Below are positions 8,964 through 18,344 of a DNA stretch of 64,000 bases, one piece after another. Position 1 is the stretch's first letter. Each line of letters starts with the position of its first letter. The notes under the pieces are model-generated. The model made no database searches. It was not told the DNA's origin and saw nothing but the letters and a program-made list of their open reading frames with translations. Source of the stretch: Candidatus Leptofilum proximum. Its GTDB lineage: Bacteria > Chloroflexota > Anaerolineae > Promineifilales > Promineifilaceae. The DNA is taken from contig JADJXK010000001.1 in NCBI GenBank assembly GCA_016710325.1, forward strand, positions 1,984,001-2,048,000. The letters run 5' to 3'. Position numbers and translations under genes: made by a program.

Positions 8964-9938
8964 AAGGTTGCGCCAGAGGAACTGCCACCAGTCGACGAAG
9001 CGGGGCACGCCTTTTTCAAAGCGCACCAGCAAGATACTCACGAGTAAAACGGCCGCTCCCACCCACTGCAGCCACGTCAACCGCTCGCCCAGGAAAACGG
9101 CCGCAATCACAATCGTCACCACCACCTCAGACACGCCCAGCAGAGCCGTCTGAATGCTGCCCATTGCCTTGACCCCCAAAAACAGCGTCAGGCGCGATAG
9201 GGCGGTGACCAGGGCCATCAGACCTATCGCCTCCCAGCCATCGGCGCTCACCAGCGCCAGGTCCGTCGGCGCAAAAAACCAGGCGACGATAACCACGGCG
9301 GCCATCGCTGTGATGGCATACAGCGTCATGGTCGGCGCTGGAACGTCCAGCATGATGCGCTGGCTGAGCACCAGCTGCACTGCGTAGGTGATGGCCGCAA
9401 ACAACATCATGCCCACGCCCAGCCAGTCCGCCGGGCCAGCGCCGCCGTGTGTCAGCAGGTAGATGGCTCCGATGGTCAGCCCGGTGCGGACAACAGTAAG
9501 CCAGGAGATTGTTTGGCCCGCCAGGCGTAGAAACACAGTCACAAACACCAGGTAGCTGATGTTGACCAGCTGTCCCAACGAGGCGTCAATTCGCGTGAGG
9601 CTGGTATAGAAGAAGATGGAGCCCAGGCCGTTGATGGCCCCGGCAATCAGGCTGCCGACCACGGCGGGAAGGGAGCTGCGAATGAGCTGGCGCTTGAAGA
9701 TCAGCATGCCCAGCCACAAGAGGGCGGCGGCGATGCCCGTGCGGAAGGCCACCACGGTGAGCACGTTCACGCCTGCCGCATAGGCGACCTTGGCCAAAAT
9801 CGGCACAATGCCCAGGAACACCGGGGAGAGCAGCCCCCAGAGGAGCCCCCACTGCCACTGCTGGCTGCCAGCCTGAACGGCCGTCTCCTTTTGCGGGGGA
9901 GCGCTCACGTTTGAGGTTTTGGTGGATGGCGTTCCCAT
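8949..9938 (-). CDS. EamA/DMT-superfamily transporter
   Basis: 329 residues from the ATG at 9938 with AGGAGA upstream; an in-frame ATG at 9962 is less well supported. About ten hydrophobic helices arranged as two repeats of five are visible: the first repeat starts LLSPVFLGIVPILAKVAYAA, the second WLGVGMMLFAAITYAVQLVL, ending with the family's glutamate-containing FLGERLTWLQWVGAAVLLVS segment. This is the pattern of DMT exporters and permeases for metabolites. The first 25 residues are Ser/Thr/Gln rich and cytoplasmic. The substrate cannot be told. It converges on the small gene at 8625 with a 15-base overlap. Confidence 0.88.
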   Translation of the reverse strand: MGTPSTKTSNVSAPPQKETAVQAGSQQWQWGLLWGLLSPVFLGIVPILAKVAYAAGVNVLTVVAFRTGIAAALLWLGMLIFKRQLIRSSLPAVVGSLIAGAINGLGSIFFYTSLTRIDASLGQLVNISYLVFVTVFLRLAGQTISWLTVVRTGLTIGAIYLLTHGGAGPADWLGVGMMLFAAITYAVQLVLSQRIMLDVPAPTMTLYAITAMAAVVIVAWFFAPTDLALVSADGWEAIGLMALVTALSRLTLFLGVKAMGSIQTALLGVSEVVVTIVIAAVFLGERLTWLQWVGAAVLLVSILLVRFEKGVPRFVDWWQFLWRNLLPRK

Positions 9939-10002
9939 GTGTCTCCTGGCATTCAAAAACAAGTGGCAAATCGTCTCAGCTTGGCGGCAGGCATGCCAAA
10001 CT

Positions 10003-10107
10003 ACTGTTTTGCTCCATAAATCCTTACCCGGTTATAGTGGCACAGGAGCAAAACAGTTAAGCAGTTGCCTTAACATGAACACCTATAAAGAACTTCCGGG
10101 CAACTGC
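10003..10107. repeat. Two consecutive inverted repeats upstream of the EamA gene
   Basis: ACTGTTTTGCTCC (10003-10015) is perfectly complementary to GGAGCAAAACAGT (10045-10057), and GCAGTTGCC (10061-10069) to GGCAACTGC (10099-10107). The spacers are each 29 bases. They lie between the stop of the receiver-kinase at 10231 and the start of the transporter at 9938, both on the minus strand. The remainder of the 9939-10230 gap shows nothing else I can name. Confidence 0.6.
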
Positions 10108-10230
10108 ACTAGGGCCTGCCATCCATGGATTTTAATGATTCATTGGGCAAGGGTAGGGTGAATTGTAAAAGCGAGCGAGAAAAACAAGCAGCGGCTTTTG
10201 TGTAAGAGAAGGTGCTGGCAAACGCGAAGG

Positions 10231-11502
10231 CTAAAGTTTTGCTGGTTGCCTGACTTGCTCAATAGGAAGCAAAATGTGAAAGGTGCTGCCGGGGAATTGT
10301 TCAAGGTCACGGCGTTCGCTTTCAACCCAAACACGGCCGTTATGCGCCTCAACAATACCCTTGACAATCGCTAAGCCCAATCCCAGGCCGCCACCCTGGA
10401 AGGCAAACTTGCTGGTTGAATGATGCTCGATGGAGCCAAGGGTATAAAACTGGTCAAATATGCGCCGGTGTTCGCTGTCTGGAATACCAATGCCCGTGTC
10501 TTGAATGATGAGATCCACAGTATCACCAACGGCACGACCTACCACAAAAATGCTGCCGCCGTCTGGTGTGTATTTTATCGCGTTACTAAAAACATGGTAA
10601 ATGGCCGATTTCAACTGCTCACCATCCCCCTGAATAATAGGCAGCCGGGAAAGATCACCAATTTGGACGTTGAGCTGGCGCTTCACACATACGTCGCAGT
10701 ACTCTTCAAAAACATCCATCACTATTTCTGACAAACGTACCGGTCCCAGCGCCAGGTCTAGAGTGCCTGAGGCAATGCGGGCTACCTTGATGATTTCGTT
10801 CACCACATCCCGCATCCGGGTAACGCCCAAATTGAGTCCTTCGGCCACACCGGCCACCATTTCGGCGGGCAGGGAATCGGTGTTGGTTTGTTTTACCTGC
10901 TCATCCAGCAGGTGGGCGTAGCCGCTGATCAGCGTCAAGGGTGTGCGCAGTTCATGCGATACCATGATGATAAAGTCACTCTTGAGCCGGTCCAGCTCAC
11001 GCAGACGTTTGTTGGCGCTTTCCAGCTCGTTGATTTTATTTTCCAGCCGCTCCACCAGGTTTTGGGCATGCCGCTGCAGATGTTCGTTTTTCTCGTCCGG
11101 GGAAAGGGGTTCAGCCAGGCCATCCAGGTACGCGCTGACCTGACCGGGGAAGCTGCTCACGTCGATGGGCTTGGTGAGGAAGCCGGTGCAGCCTGCCGCC
11201 AGGGCCAGCTCGCGGCTGCCGGGGCTGTGGTTGGCGGTCAGGGCCACGATGGGCGTGTTGGAGAAGTTGGGCAAGCTGCGCAGCCGGGTGGTAATTTCCC
11301 GGCCATCCATACTGGGTAGATTAATATCCATGAGGATGAGGTTAGGCAGGTGTTCACGCGCCATGGAGATGCCTTCCAGGCCATCGGAGGCAACAACAAC
11401 TTCATAGCCCTTGTTGTCTAAAACGCGCTGAACCAGGCGGCGGCTAGCCGGGTCATCCTCGATGTATAGGATTTTTGCGTGTGAGATAGTCGAATTACTC
11501 AT
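10231..11502 (-). CDS. Receiver-histidine kinase (REC-HisKA-HATPase)
   Basis: 423 residues. Residues 9-125 are a receiver domain: acidic pocket E15/D16/D17, phospho-acceptor D59 in LILMDINLPSMDG, T89 and K111 in FLTKPIDV. A coiled coil follows (residues 137-175), then HisKA with H183 in VSHELRTPL and a HATPase with FSNAIKYTPDGG (N box), DTGIGIPDS (G1) and GGGLGLGLAIV (G2). There are no transmembrane segments, so it is cytosolic. A receiver at the N-terminus means this kinase is probably an output or relay target of another kinase, most likely the multi-GAF kinase at 13468-17499. It lies downstream of the terminator at 11632-11673, so it probably has its own promoter. No clear ribosome binding site precedes the ATG. 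Confidence 0.93.
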   Translation of the reverse strand: MSNSTISHAKILYIEDDPASRRLVQRVLDNKGYEVVVASDGLEGISMAREHLPNLILMDINLPSMDGREITTRLRSLPNFSNTPIVALTANHSPGSRELALAAGCTGFLTKPIDVSSFPGQVSAYLDGLAEPLSPDEKNEHLQRHAQNLVERLENKINELESANKRLRELDRLKSDFIIMVSHELRTPLTLISGYAHLLDEQVKQTNTDSLPAEMVAGVAEGLNLGVTRMRDVVNEIIKVARIASGTLDLALGPVRLSEIVMDVFEEYCDVCVKRQLNVQIGDLSRLPIIQGDGEQLKSAIYHVFSNAIKYTPDGGSIFVVGRAVGDTVDLIIQDTGIGIPDSEHRRIFDQFYTLGSIEHHSTSKFAFQGGGLGLGLAIVKGIVEAHNGRVWVESERRDLEQFPGSTFHILLPIEQVRQPAKL

Positions 11503-11631
11503 AAAGGCTTAGTGGTTTCTGCTAAGACCAACCGGTTTCAATTGTGCCATATGAGGCAACGTTTATGCAATTAGCATTTTTGTCCGAAACCGTTTTTAGG
11601 ACAAGTGGATTAAATGGTGCGTTTGTACTGG

Positions 11632-11673
11632 CAAGAAAAAAGAAGGGCAAATTACGGCCGTAATTCACCCTTC
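11632..11673 (-). terminator. Intrinsic terminator with the ACGGCCGT octamer at its tip
   Basis: The arms GAAGGGCAAATTACGG and CCGTAATTCACCCTTC (11642-11673) pair with two mismatches. The centre is the 16-base palindrome AATTACGGCCGTAATT. On the minus strand a TTCTTTTTTCTTG tail follows. It lies directly after the stop of the threonine synthase-receiver gene. Confidence 0.85.
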
Positions 11674-11694
11674 CTTTATGAATTTGGGGCAGGT

Positions 11695-13419
11695 TCATGG
11701 CAGTGCTTGCTGGATGTCATTCAGGAGGTCAGAGTCCATAAATGATCCCTTTTGCAGCAGCGCTTTGATGTGCCCGTCCAGCCGCATTTTTTCATCGTTG
11801 GTCAGTTCTTTAGCGGTGATGACAATGATCGGTATTTCCTTCAAGGTCGGGTCCGCTTTCATCGCTTCCACCACGCCAAAGCCGTCCAGGCCCGGCATCA
11901 TCAGGTCCAGGATGACTAGGTTGGGGCGGGTATCATGAATAAGCCGCAGGCCGGTCTGCCCATCGTGCGCCTCGTCGATGAGGAAGTCGCCCTGGGCCTG
12001 CAAAATGCGGCGGATGAGCCGGGCGGCGTCTGGATTGTCTTCCACGATGGTGATGCGCTGCACGCGGCTGTCCAGCTCTTCCAGGGCGGTGAGCAGCCCT
12101 TCTTCGCGGCTGCGCCCGCTCAGTTCGCCGGTGTCCGGCAGGGTCATGTCTCGCGTGTAGTGCTCGCCGATGATATGTTTTTCCACAGGGAAGGTGTGCC
12201 CGGAGCAGTTAACCACCACGGTTTCATACGGCTGGATTTTGCCCTCACGAATGAGTTTAAAGAGACCGGCGAAGGTAACGGCCGTTGCCGGTTCCACCGA
12301 AATGCCATCCATCTTGGCCACCAGCTGCAGAGCGTTAAACGCCTCCACGTCGGTGATGGACTCGATGGTGCCGCCGTATTTGCCAATGAGTTCACACAAC
12401 ACCTCGTACGCCTGGCCGGGGTCGCCGGTGGCCAGGGTGGTGATATCGGTGCGCGGCTCCTTGACGGCTTCGGCTACGGGCAGGCGCCTGCGGAACGAGT
12501 TGGCCATCGGAGCGCAGCCGCTGGTTTGGAAGAGGCCCAGCTTGGGCAGCTTCTCCACCAACCCCAGCCGCTTCAGCTCGGCAAAGCCTTTCATGACGCC
12601 AACCGGCCCCAGGCCGCCGCTGACGGCCTGCAAGTACCAGTCTGGCGTGCGCCAGGGGTGGTTGCTGTTGAGGACGGCCGTATTTTCCCCAGCAAGCGCA
12701 TTGCCCAACTGCTCAGCCACTTCAAAGGCCAGCGTTTTCATCGCCTCTTTGGCGGCAATGCCCTTGACACCCCGGTCCAAAAAGAGGTTCTTGCTGGTGG
12801 CAAACTCGGCGGCCACACGCTTGGCTTCGTCGTAGGTGCCCGCCACTTTGATCACTTCGGAGCCATACAGCGCCACTTCGCGCATTTTGTCTGACGGGAC
12901 AGAGCTGGTGACAAAAACCCACATCTTGATGCCCGCGCGGGCGCTGTAGGCGGAGTAGGCGATAGCTACGTTGCCCGTGGAAGAAACCACCGCTTCCTTG
13001 ACGCCTGCTTCCTTCATCACGCTAATAGCAATGGCCGCCTGGCGGTCCTTAAAAGAACCGGTGGGACCCTGGCGCTCATCTTTAATGTAGATGTTGGGAT
13101 GGCCCAGCATCAGCCCCAGGTTGTGGGCTTTCAGCAGCGGCGTCCAGCCTTCGCCGAGGCTGATGATGTTTTCGTCGTGATTCACGGGCAGCAGCTCGCG
13201 ATAACGCCACAGCGTGGCGCCGCGGTTGGCCAGCTTTTGGCGCCATTCCTGGCCACGTTGGGCCAGGTGGCCGTTGCTGCCAACCTGAGGGGCAAGGGTA
13301 GGATGGGTGAGTTCATATTCGGCATCTAACCAACCCTGGCCGCAGTTGGGACAGGCGGGTAACGGCCGTTCATAATCATACTTAGCGTGGCAGGCACGGC
13401 AAACGATTTTAAACGTCAT
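11695..13419 (-). CDS. thrC: Threonine synthase fused to a C-terminal receiver domain
   Basis: 574 residues in one uninterrupted frame, with GAGGAA nine bases before the ATG. Residues 7-26 hold a CxxC...CxxC zinc ribbon. Residues 70-440 are a PLP-dependent threonine synthase: GEGWTPLL at 90-97, the PLP lysine K124 in GPTGSFKDRQA, the SSTGNVAIAY phosphate/PLP loop and a late NCSGHTFP. Threonine synthase converts O-phosphohomoserine to threonine and phosphate. Residues 455-574 are a complete receiver: acidic pair E460/D461, phospho-acceptor D505 in LVILDLMMPGLDG, T535 and K557. The usual lysine-proline is replaced by K-G. This domain has no place in known threonine synthases, and its neighbours are sensor kinases, so phosphorylation control of the enzyme is an inference worth testing. 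The linker at 425-455 is short and charged. Confidence 0.92.
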   Translation of the reverse strand: MTFKIVCRACHAKYDYERPLPACPNCGQGWLDAEYELTHPTLAPQVGSNGHLAQRGQEWRQKLANRGATLWRYRELLPVNHDENIISLGEGWTPLLKAHNLGLMLGHPNIYIKDERQGPTGSFKDRQAAIAISVMKEAGVKEAVVSSTGNVAIAYSAYSARAGIKMWVFVTSSVPSDKMREVALYGSEVIKVAGTYDEAKRVAAEFATSKNLFLDRGVKGIAAKEAMKTLAFEVAEQLGNALAGENTAVLNSNHPWRTPDWYLQAVSGGLGPVGVMKGFAELKRLGLVEKLPKLGLFQTSGCAPMANSFRRRLPVAEAVKEPRTDITTLATGDPGQAYEVLCELIGKYGGTIESITDVEAFNALQLVAKMDGISVEPATAVTFAGLFKLIREGKIQPYETVVVNCSGHTFPVEKHIIGEHYTRDMTLPDTGELSGRSREEGLLTALEELDSRVQRITIVEDNPDAARLIRRILQAQGDFLIDEAHDGQTGLRLIHDTRPNLVILDLMMPGLDGFGVVEAMKADPTLKEIPIIVITAKELTNDEKMRLDGHIKALLQKGSFMDSDLLNDIQQALP

Positions 13420-13467
13420 GGCAAAAATTCCTCGACCTGGAGGCTTCCGGAAGGAGATGGCTCCGGT

Positions 13468-16400
13468 TTATAGAATCGTTGATTGGACGAGGGGAATTTC
13501 CTGCGGCTGATCGTTACTCTGATGCACCGGCAAAACTACGTGGAACGATGTGCCCTCATTCAGACGACTTGTAAAGTTGATAGAACCGTGATGCATTTCA
13601 ATTAGCCATTTGGTGATGGGTAGGCCCAGGCCGGTGCCGCTGGCGGTGCGGGTTGTTGAGCTGTCTACCTGGGCAAACGGCATGAATAACTTGTCGAAAT
13701 CTTCGCTGGCGATGCCGATGCCGGTATCTTCGACAAGGATGTGAATCATGTCGCTTTCGGCATAGGCGTGCAGTCGAATTTGACCTTCTTCGGTGAATTT
13801 GGCGGCGTTGGACAGTAAGTTGAGCAGAATCTGGCGCAGGCGAATGGGATCGGCCTTCATTTCTGGCAGATCGTCGGGCACGTTCCACACCAGATTCACC
13901 TTTGAACTGTCGATAAGGCCGCGAATGGTGTCGTAGGTGGAGGCAACGGCCGTATGCAGATCAATCGTCTCAAAGTTGAGCGTCATCTTGCCTGCTTCAA
14001 TCTTGGCCATGTCCAGAATTTCGTTGATGAGCATCAGCAGGTGCTGGCCGTTGGTATGGATCGACTGGAGATCTTCCTCCTGGGCAGTGGTGATGGGTCC
14101 GTCGATGCCCTTGAGAATAACGCGCGAGAAGCCGATGATGGAGTTCAGCGGTGTGCGCAGTTCGTGTGACATATTGGCCAGGAATTGGGTCTTGAGCTTG
14201 TCCAGCTCGCGCAGGTCTTCGTTTTGCTGCTGGGTTTGGGCAAAGAGCTGAGCATTGGCAATGGCCAGGCTGGTCTGGGTGGCCACACTGCGCAGCAGCT
14301 GGATGTCGCTGTCACCGTAAGCGTGCGGTTCGTAAGACTGCACGTTAATCAACCCCACGGGCGAATCGTCTTGCAGCAGTGGTACCCACAGTGTGGACAC
14401 GGGTCGGCGCTCGGGAGTGCGAATTTTCTCGGTCTGCACCAGGGGGGCATGGGCATCTAGCATCTGGGGCTTTACCTGGTGGAGGAAGTCATAAAGCGGT
14501 TCGCCGGGCAGGAGCGTGCGGCCGGGCAGGGCGATGGTTTCATTTTCGACGATGGTGAGGATGGGCTCGTAGGTACGGCCGTCCGGATCATACAGCGCCA
14601 GGTGGAAGATGGTGTTGTCTAGCAAACGGCCGACTTCACCGTAAATAATCCTGGCCAGCTGGGTTAAATCCAGCACCCGAGAAATATTGGACTGCACCTG
14701 GTTCAGGGTAATGAGTTCCTGGGCACGGTGCAGCGCTTCGTCCAGCAACTTGATGTTTTCCAGCTGGGTAGTGAGATGGTCCACCACGGTTTGGGCAAAG
14801 AGGAGGTTAGAGCGGGTGAACGGCCGTTCACCACCCACTGAGTCGATCGCCAGGTACCCCAGCAATTCCTGCTGGCTGGCTGCCGGAACCAGCAGTGACG
14901 CATCCGCGCCAAACTGCTGCACGTGCTGCTTTAAGGCGTCTGCGGGCAAAGTTGGTTCCTTGGGGGAAAGCCGCAGCGATTTTTGCTCCTTACTCAACCA
15001 TTCAAAAACGGAGTCGCCCAGCAGGGGCAGCCGGTACGGCCTGGTTAGCATTTCACGGTTCGAGCAGGCCACCAGACTGCCGCTGCCTTCGCCCCGTTCA
15101 TACAGCACAAAGCGGCATTGGTAAGCCCCGGTGTAGGCCTGGATCTCTTGCACAGCAAGCTCCAGGGCATCATCGCGGGTGATGGCCTGGTTCAGCGCCC
15201 GCCCAATGCGGTACAGCAGGTCCGTCTGGCGCAGCAGGCGCTGGTTGGCCAGGGTGGTCGCTGCCTGGTCGGCCAGGGTACGGATTGATTGCAAAGGCGC
15301 CCTGGCAAAGGCGTTGGGCGTTTTGCGAGCCAAAACCAGGGTTCCCAGCCACTCTTGTTCCAGGTAAATAGGAATCATCGCGGCGGCATGCAGCCCATTT
15401 TGGGCAAACAACGCCAGCGTGTAACGGTCAACCTCTGGCTCTGCTGCCATGTTGGCCACAGTCACCACATCTTTTTGCACGATGTTGTCCGCAAAATTGA
15501 AGGCTTCCCGAGGAATATGACGGGCGGCATCAAGCTCGATCGTGCCATCGTGCCAGGAAACGGGGGTAATGAGAAAGTCCGGCGCCTTGGGATCGGCGAT
15601 GATCATCTGGACGGAATCGGCCACGGTGGCCGTGCGGGCAAAATCTACCAGGGTTTTGTAGACTTCGTACGCGTTGTTGGCCTGCCCAATGCTGCGGCTG
15701 GCGGTGTAGAGGCGGTTGGCTTCGGCCAGGGTTTGTTCCGTTTGGGCAAAGAGGCTGGCATTTTCGATGGCGATGGCCAGCTGGTCGGCCAGGCTTTGCA
15801 GCACGGTGATGGTTTCGCTGGCGAAGGCGCTTTGCAGGCTGCTTTGCACGGTGAGCGCTCCAATTACCTTGCTGCCCGCTTTCAGCGGCAGGGCCAGCTC
15901 GGATTGGGTGTCTGGCAGCAGCGGGTTAGGTTTGAAGGCCTGGGACTGGCGCACGTTTTGGGCCACGCAGGCTTCACCGGTGGCAACGGCCGTACCAATC
16001 ATCGAGCCGCTGCCAATTTCCTGGCTGTGATTCAGCTCAAGTTGCAGCCGCCCAGCTTCACCGGTACCGGCGCGGAGAACGGCCGTGTTGCTCGCTTCAT
16101 CCACTAAAAACAGGCCCACGTAATACAGGTTAAAGCGTGACCGAATCAGCTCCACCACTTCGCGGATGAGCTGGTTTTGGTCCAAAATGGTGGTGGCGGC
16201 GCGAGAAACTTCGGCAGCCAGGCGGAGCTGGTTGGAGTAGGCGCGGGTAGTTTGCACAAACTGGGCATTGTTGAGCGCGCTGCCCATTTCGCGAATGAGG
16301 TCCTGCACAAAGGTACGGTCTTCTTCAACCAGGTTATCTGTGCCAGGGATGCGAATGTGGCCAAAGCTGTTGTCGCCAATTTGCAGGGGGAAGGCATCCG

Positions 16401-17499
16401 CATCGCTGGACTGTTGGATGGGCTCGTCATGATCGCGCAAGATGGCCAGGCTCATCTCGTTGGCGCGCGCCCGGAGCGTGGCCTCCGGCGTATTCCAGAT
16501 GCTGTCCAGGTAACGGCCGTGCAAAATTTCCAGCTCGTGAGCCCGCTGCTGCGTCTGGCTGAGCAGGTACAGGTTGTGCCACAGGGCGGCCAGATTCTGG
16601 GCAAAGGTACGCACCAGGATCAGGTACTCTTCGTAGCTTTCCGTTACCAGGTTGTCGTGGTGAGCGGCCATGGCGCCCATCAGGTGCGGCCCCACGCGCA
16701 AAATGATGCCCACGGCAATGCCGTCTTTGCCCTGCTCGGTCTGGTAGGCACGCACGGCTTCGCCCTCTTTTTGCAGGGCGGTAGTGAGCAGGCTGTTTGC
16801 GTCGGTGGGGGCAGGATCACCCTGGTTCAGAAAGGGAGCGGTGGTGGTGATGACCCGCCAGTCAGCCGGAGATTGCACGGCTTCAAACAGGGTCACATGG
16901 GTGATGTCCAGCGCCTGGCAGATGCCAACCACGGCGTCACGCAGCAAAGCGGCTTCGTCGCTGGCCTGGCTGAGGCGGGCGTTGAGCTGCAAAATCTGGT
17001 TGAGGTTGCTGTTGCGCTGTTTTTGCGCTTCATGCAGGGTGGTTTGCTGCTCAAGTTGGGCGTGCAGAGCGCGCTGCAGGGCCACCTGGGAAGTTTCCTG
17101 GAAGCGCTGCTGCACAATTTCCCGGGCGTTGGCCAGTTTTTCCAGGAAGAGAATTTGAAAATCGTTGAGGCGGCGAATGACAACCGCATCGGCTGAACTG
17201 AGCAGGGCGCGCAGCAAAGCCCGCATCATCTGAGTGGCAGTGACAACGGCCATGCCTTGTTCGGCGAGCTGGGTGGCAACGGCCGTAATATCCGACTCAT
17301 TTGCCTCGTAGGCCAGGTACTGCTGCACCACCGTCACCAGCTGGGCTGCGACCTGCCGCCCGCGCCGAGGTGAGGTCAGCACGCCACGGTTGTCGATGGC
17401 GTGCCGGATGAAAGCGTTGTACAGGGCCGTTTCTACAACACCTGGGTCAACACCTCCAAGAACTGCTGCGTTCAGGTCTACTTGCTCTTGCTCTTGCAT
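13468..17499 (-). CDS. Multi-GAF sensor histidine kinase
   Basis: 1343 residues, soluble. The first 170 residues are helical and unassigned, with a coiled coil at about 125-175. At least five GAF domains follow, near residues 180-330, 435-580, 610-750, 775-910 and 935-1085; 330-430 may be a sixth, degenerate one. HisKA has H1112 in LANMSHELRTPLNSIIGFS and the HATPase shows LLSNAAKFTEEG, DTGIGIASED and GTGLGLPI. GAF domains bind cyclic nucleotides, haem, bilins or small ligands; which applies here is not visible, and I see no clear bilin cysteine motif. The GAF at 435-580 (FNLYYVGLFLV) is closely similar to the last GAF of the gene at 18341-21154, so the two share a duplicated module. It lies 11 bases after the methyltransferase gene and 48 before the threonine synthase-receiver gene. 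Confidence 0.93.
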   Translation of the reverse strand: MQEQEQVDLNAAVLGGVDPGVVETALYNAFIRHAIDNRGVLTSPRRGRQVAAQLVTVVQQYLAYEANESDITAVATQLAEQGMAVVTATQMMRALLRALLSSADAVVIRRLNDFQILFLEKLANAREIVQQRFQETSQVALQRALHAQLEQQTTLHEAQKQRNSNLNQILQLNARLSQASDEAALLRDAVVGICQALDITHVTLFEAVQSPADWRVITTTAPFLNQGDPAPTDANSLLTTALQKEGEAVRAYQTEQGKDGIAVGIILRVGPHLMGAMAAHHDNLVTESYEEYLILVRTFAQNLAALWHNLYLLSQTQQRAHELEILHGRYLDSIWNTPEATLRARANEMSLAILRDHDEPIQQSSDADAFPLQIGDNSFGHIRIPGTDNLVEEDRTFVQDLIREMGSALNNAQFVQTTRAYSNQLRLAAEVSRAATTILDQNQLIREVVELIRSRFNLYYVGLFLVDEASNTAVLRAGTGEAGRLQLELNHSQEIGSGSMIGTAVATGEACVAQNVRQSQAFKPNPLLPDTQSELALPLKAGSKVIGALTVQSSLQSAFASETITVLQSLADQLAIAIENASLFAQTEQTLAEANRLYTASRSIGQANNAYEVYKTLVDFARTATVADSVQMIIADPKAPDFLITPVSWHDGTIELDAARHIPREAFNFADNIVQKDVVTVANMAAEPEVDRYTLALFAQNGLHAAAMIPIYLEQEWLGTLVLARKTPNAFARAPLQSIRTLADQAATTLANQRLLRQTDLLYRIGRALNQAITRDDALELAVQEIQAYTGAYQCRFVLYERGEGSGSLVACSNREMLTRPYRLPLLGDSVFEWLSKEQKSLRLSPKEPTLPADALKQHVQQFGADASLLVPAASQQELLGYLAIDSVGGERPFTRSNLLFAQTVVDHLTTQLENIKLLDEALHRAQELITLNQVQSNISRVLDLTQLARIIYGEVGRLLDNTIFHLALYDPDGRTYEPILTIVENETIALPGRTLLPGEPLYDFLHQVKPQMLDAHAPLVQTEKIRTPERRPVSTLWVPLLQDDSPVGLINVQSYEPHAYGDSDIQLLRSVATQTSLAIANAQLFAQTQQQNEDLRELDKLKTQFLANMSHELRTPLNSIIGFSRVILKGIDGPITTAQEEDLQSIHTNGQHLLMLINEILDMAKIEAGKMTLNFETIDLHTAVASTYDTIRGLIDSSKVNLVWNVPDDLPEMKADPIRLRQILLNLLSNAAKFTEEGQIRLHAYAESDMIHILVEDTGIGIASEDFDKLFMPFAQVDSSTTRTASGTGLGLPITKWLIEMHHGSINFTSRLNEGTSFHVVLPVHQSNDQPQEIPLVQSTIL

Positions 17500-17510
17500 G
17501 GATTAAATGA

Positions 17511-18344
17511 TCAGTGAATGATGTCCTGCTTCAGCAAAAAGGCGGCATAAAAAGCCATGCCGATACCTTCTCGATCGGCTGGCGTAATAAAGTCATCGGG
17601 CAGCCCCAAAAATTGAGTGATTGGCTCCACCAGGCTGGGATGCCAGGGGTGCAGCATCTCCACGCTTGCTTCCAGCGTGTGGAGCTGGATGGGCAGATGA
17701 GCGTCACGGCACATCTCCAAAAACTGGTAGTAAGTTTGCGGCATCTCCAGTTCGCCGTGGGTCTGAAACACCAGGAACAACTTGGAGCCTTTTGGCGCCC
17801 ATTCAAACAGAGTCCGGGCCAGGTGCTGTACGTGATGCTCGGCTAAAAACAGCTGCAATCCATTCAGGCCGATGGCCACCGGTTCATCGAGATGAATCAG
17901 CTTGAGCACTTCGGGCGACATCAAAATTGATTCGGGTTCCTGGCCGTTACCGCGGATGTAGACAATGTTGTCGCGGTCGCTGAAGAGACTACGGCCGTAA
18001 CTAACGGCCACCGGGTTGATGTCGGAATAGACAATGCGGCAGTTGGGGGCAAAGGCGTGTAAATGATCGTCGGACGGCATGCCCGAAGCCAGATCCAGGA
18101 ACTGGGTAAAGCCTTCGCGGTACAAAAGCTGGGCCGCTTCCTGAATAAAAGCGCGCCGCAGCCGAATCCACTTGCGCAGCGAAGGCAGCATGCCCAGCAT
18201 CTGCTCGGCCGCCTGCCGGTCAACTTCAAAATTGGCGGTGCCACCCACCAGGTAGTCAAAAATGCGGGCCAGGTTGGGCAGCGTTGTATCCAGAAAGGCG
18301 GCGGTATTCGGCTGGTCGTCGAAAGGTGTGCCGGTTTGGTTCAT
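17511..18344 (-). CDS. S-adenosylmethionine-dependent methyltransferase (PF04672 type)
   Basis: 277 residues. The N-terminal signature PNLARIFDYLVGGTANFEVD is diagnostic of the S-adenosyl methyltransferase family PF04672, which is mostly actinobacterial and of unknown substrate. The SAM-binding region follows as FLDLASGMPSDDHLHAFAPNCRI and VYSDINPVAV (motif II acidic residue). The C-terminal part has the usual LHPWHPSLVEP segment. Its start overlaps the stop of the GAF protein by 4 bases (ATGA), so the two are translationally coupled. The gene lies between a sensor and a kinase, which suggests it modifies a component of the signalling pathway, but this is inference. Confidence 0.9.
   Translation of the reverse strand: MNQTGTPFDDQPNTAAFLDTTLPNLARIFDYLVGGTANFEVDRQAAEQMLGMLPSLRKWIRLRRAFIQEAAQLLYREGFTQFLDLASGMPSDDHLHAFAPNCRIVYSDINPVAVSYGRSLFSDRDNIVYIRGNGQEPESILMSPEVLKLIHLDEPVAIGLNGLQLFLAEHHVQHLARTLFEWAPKGSKLFLVFQTHGELEMPQTYYQFLEMCRDAHLPIQLHTLEASVEMLHPWHPSLVEPITQFLGLPDDFITPADREGIGMAFYAAFLLKQDIIH

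Noticed and set aside
11695..13419. Threonine synthase and receiver as two genes joined by a sequencing error
   Set aside because: One frame is open throughout, the linker has normal composition, and no start codon with a ribosome binding site is seen at the junction; a sequencing error still cannot be fully excluded.
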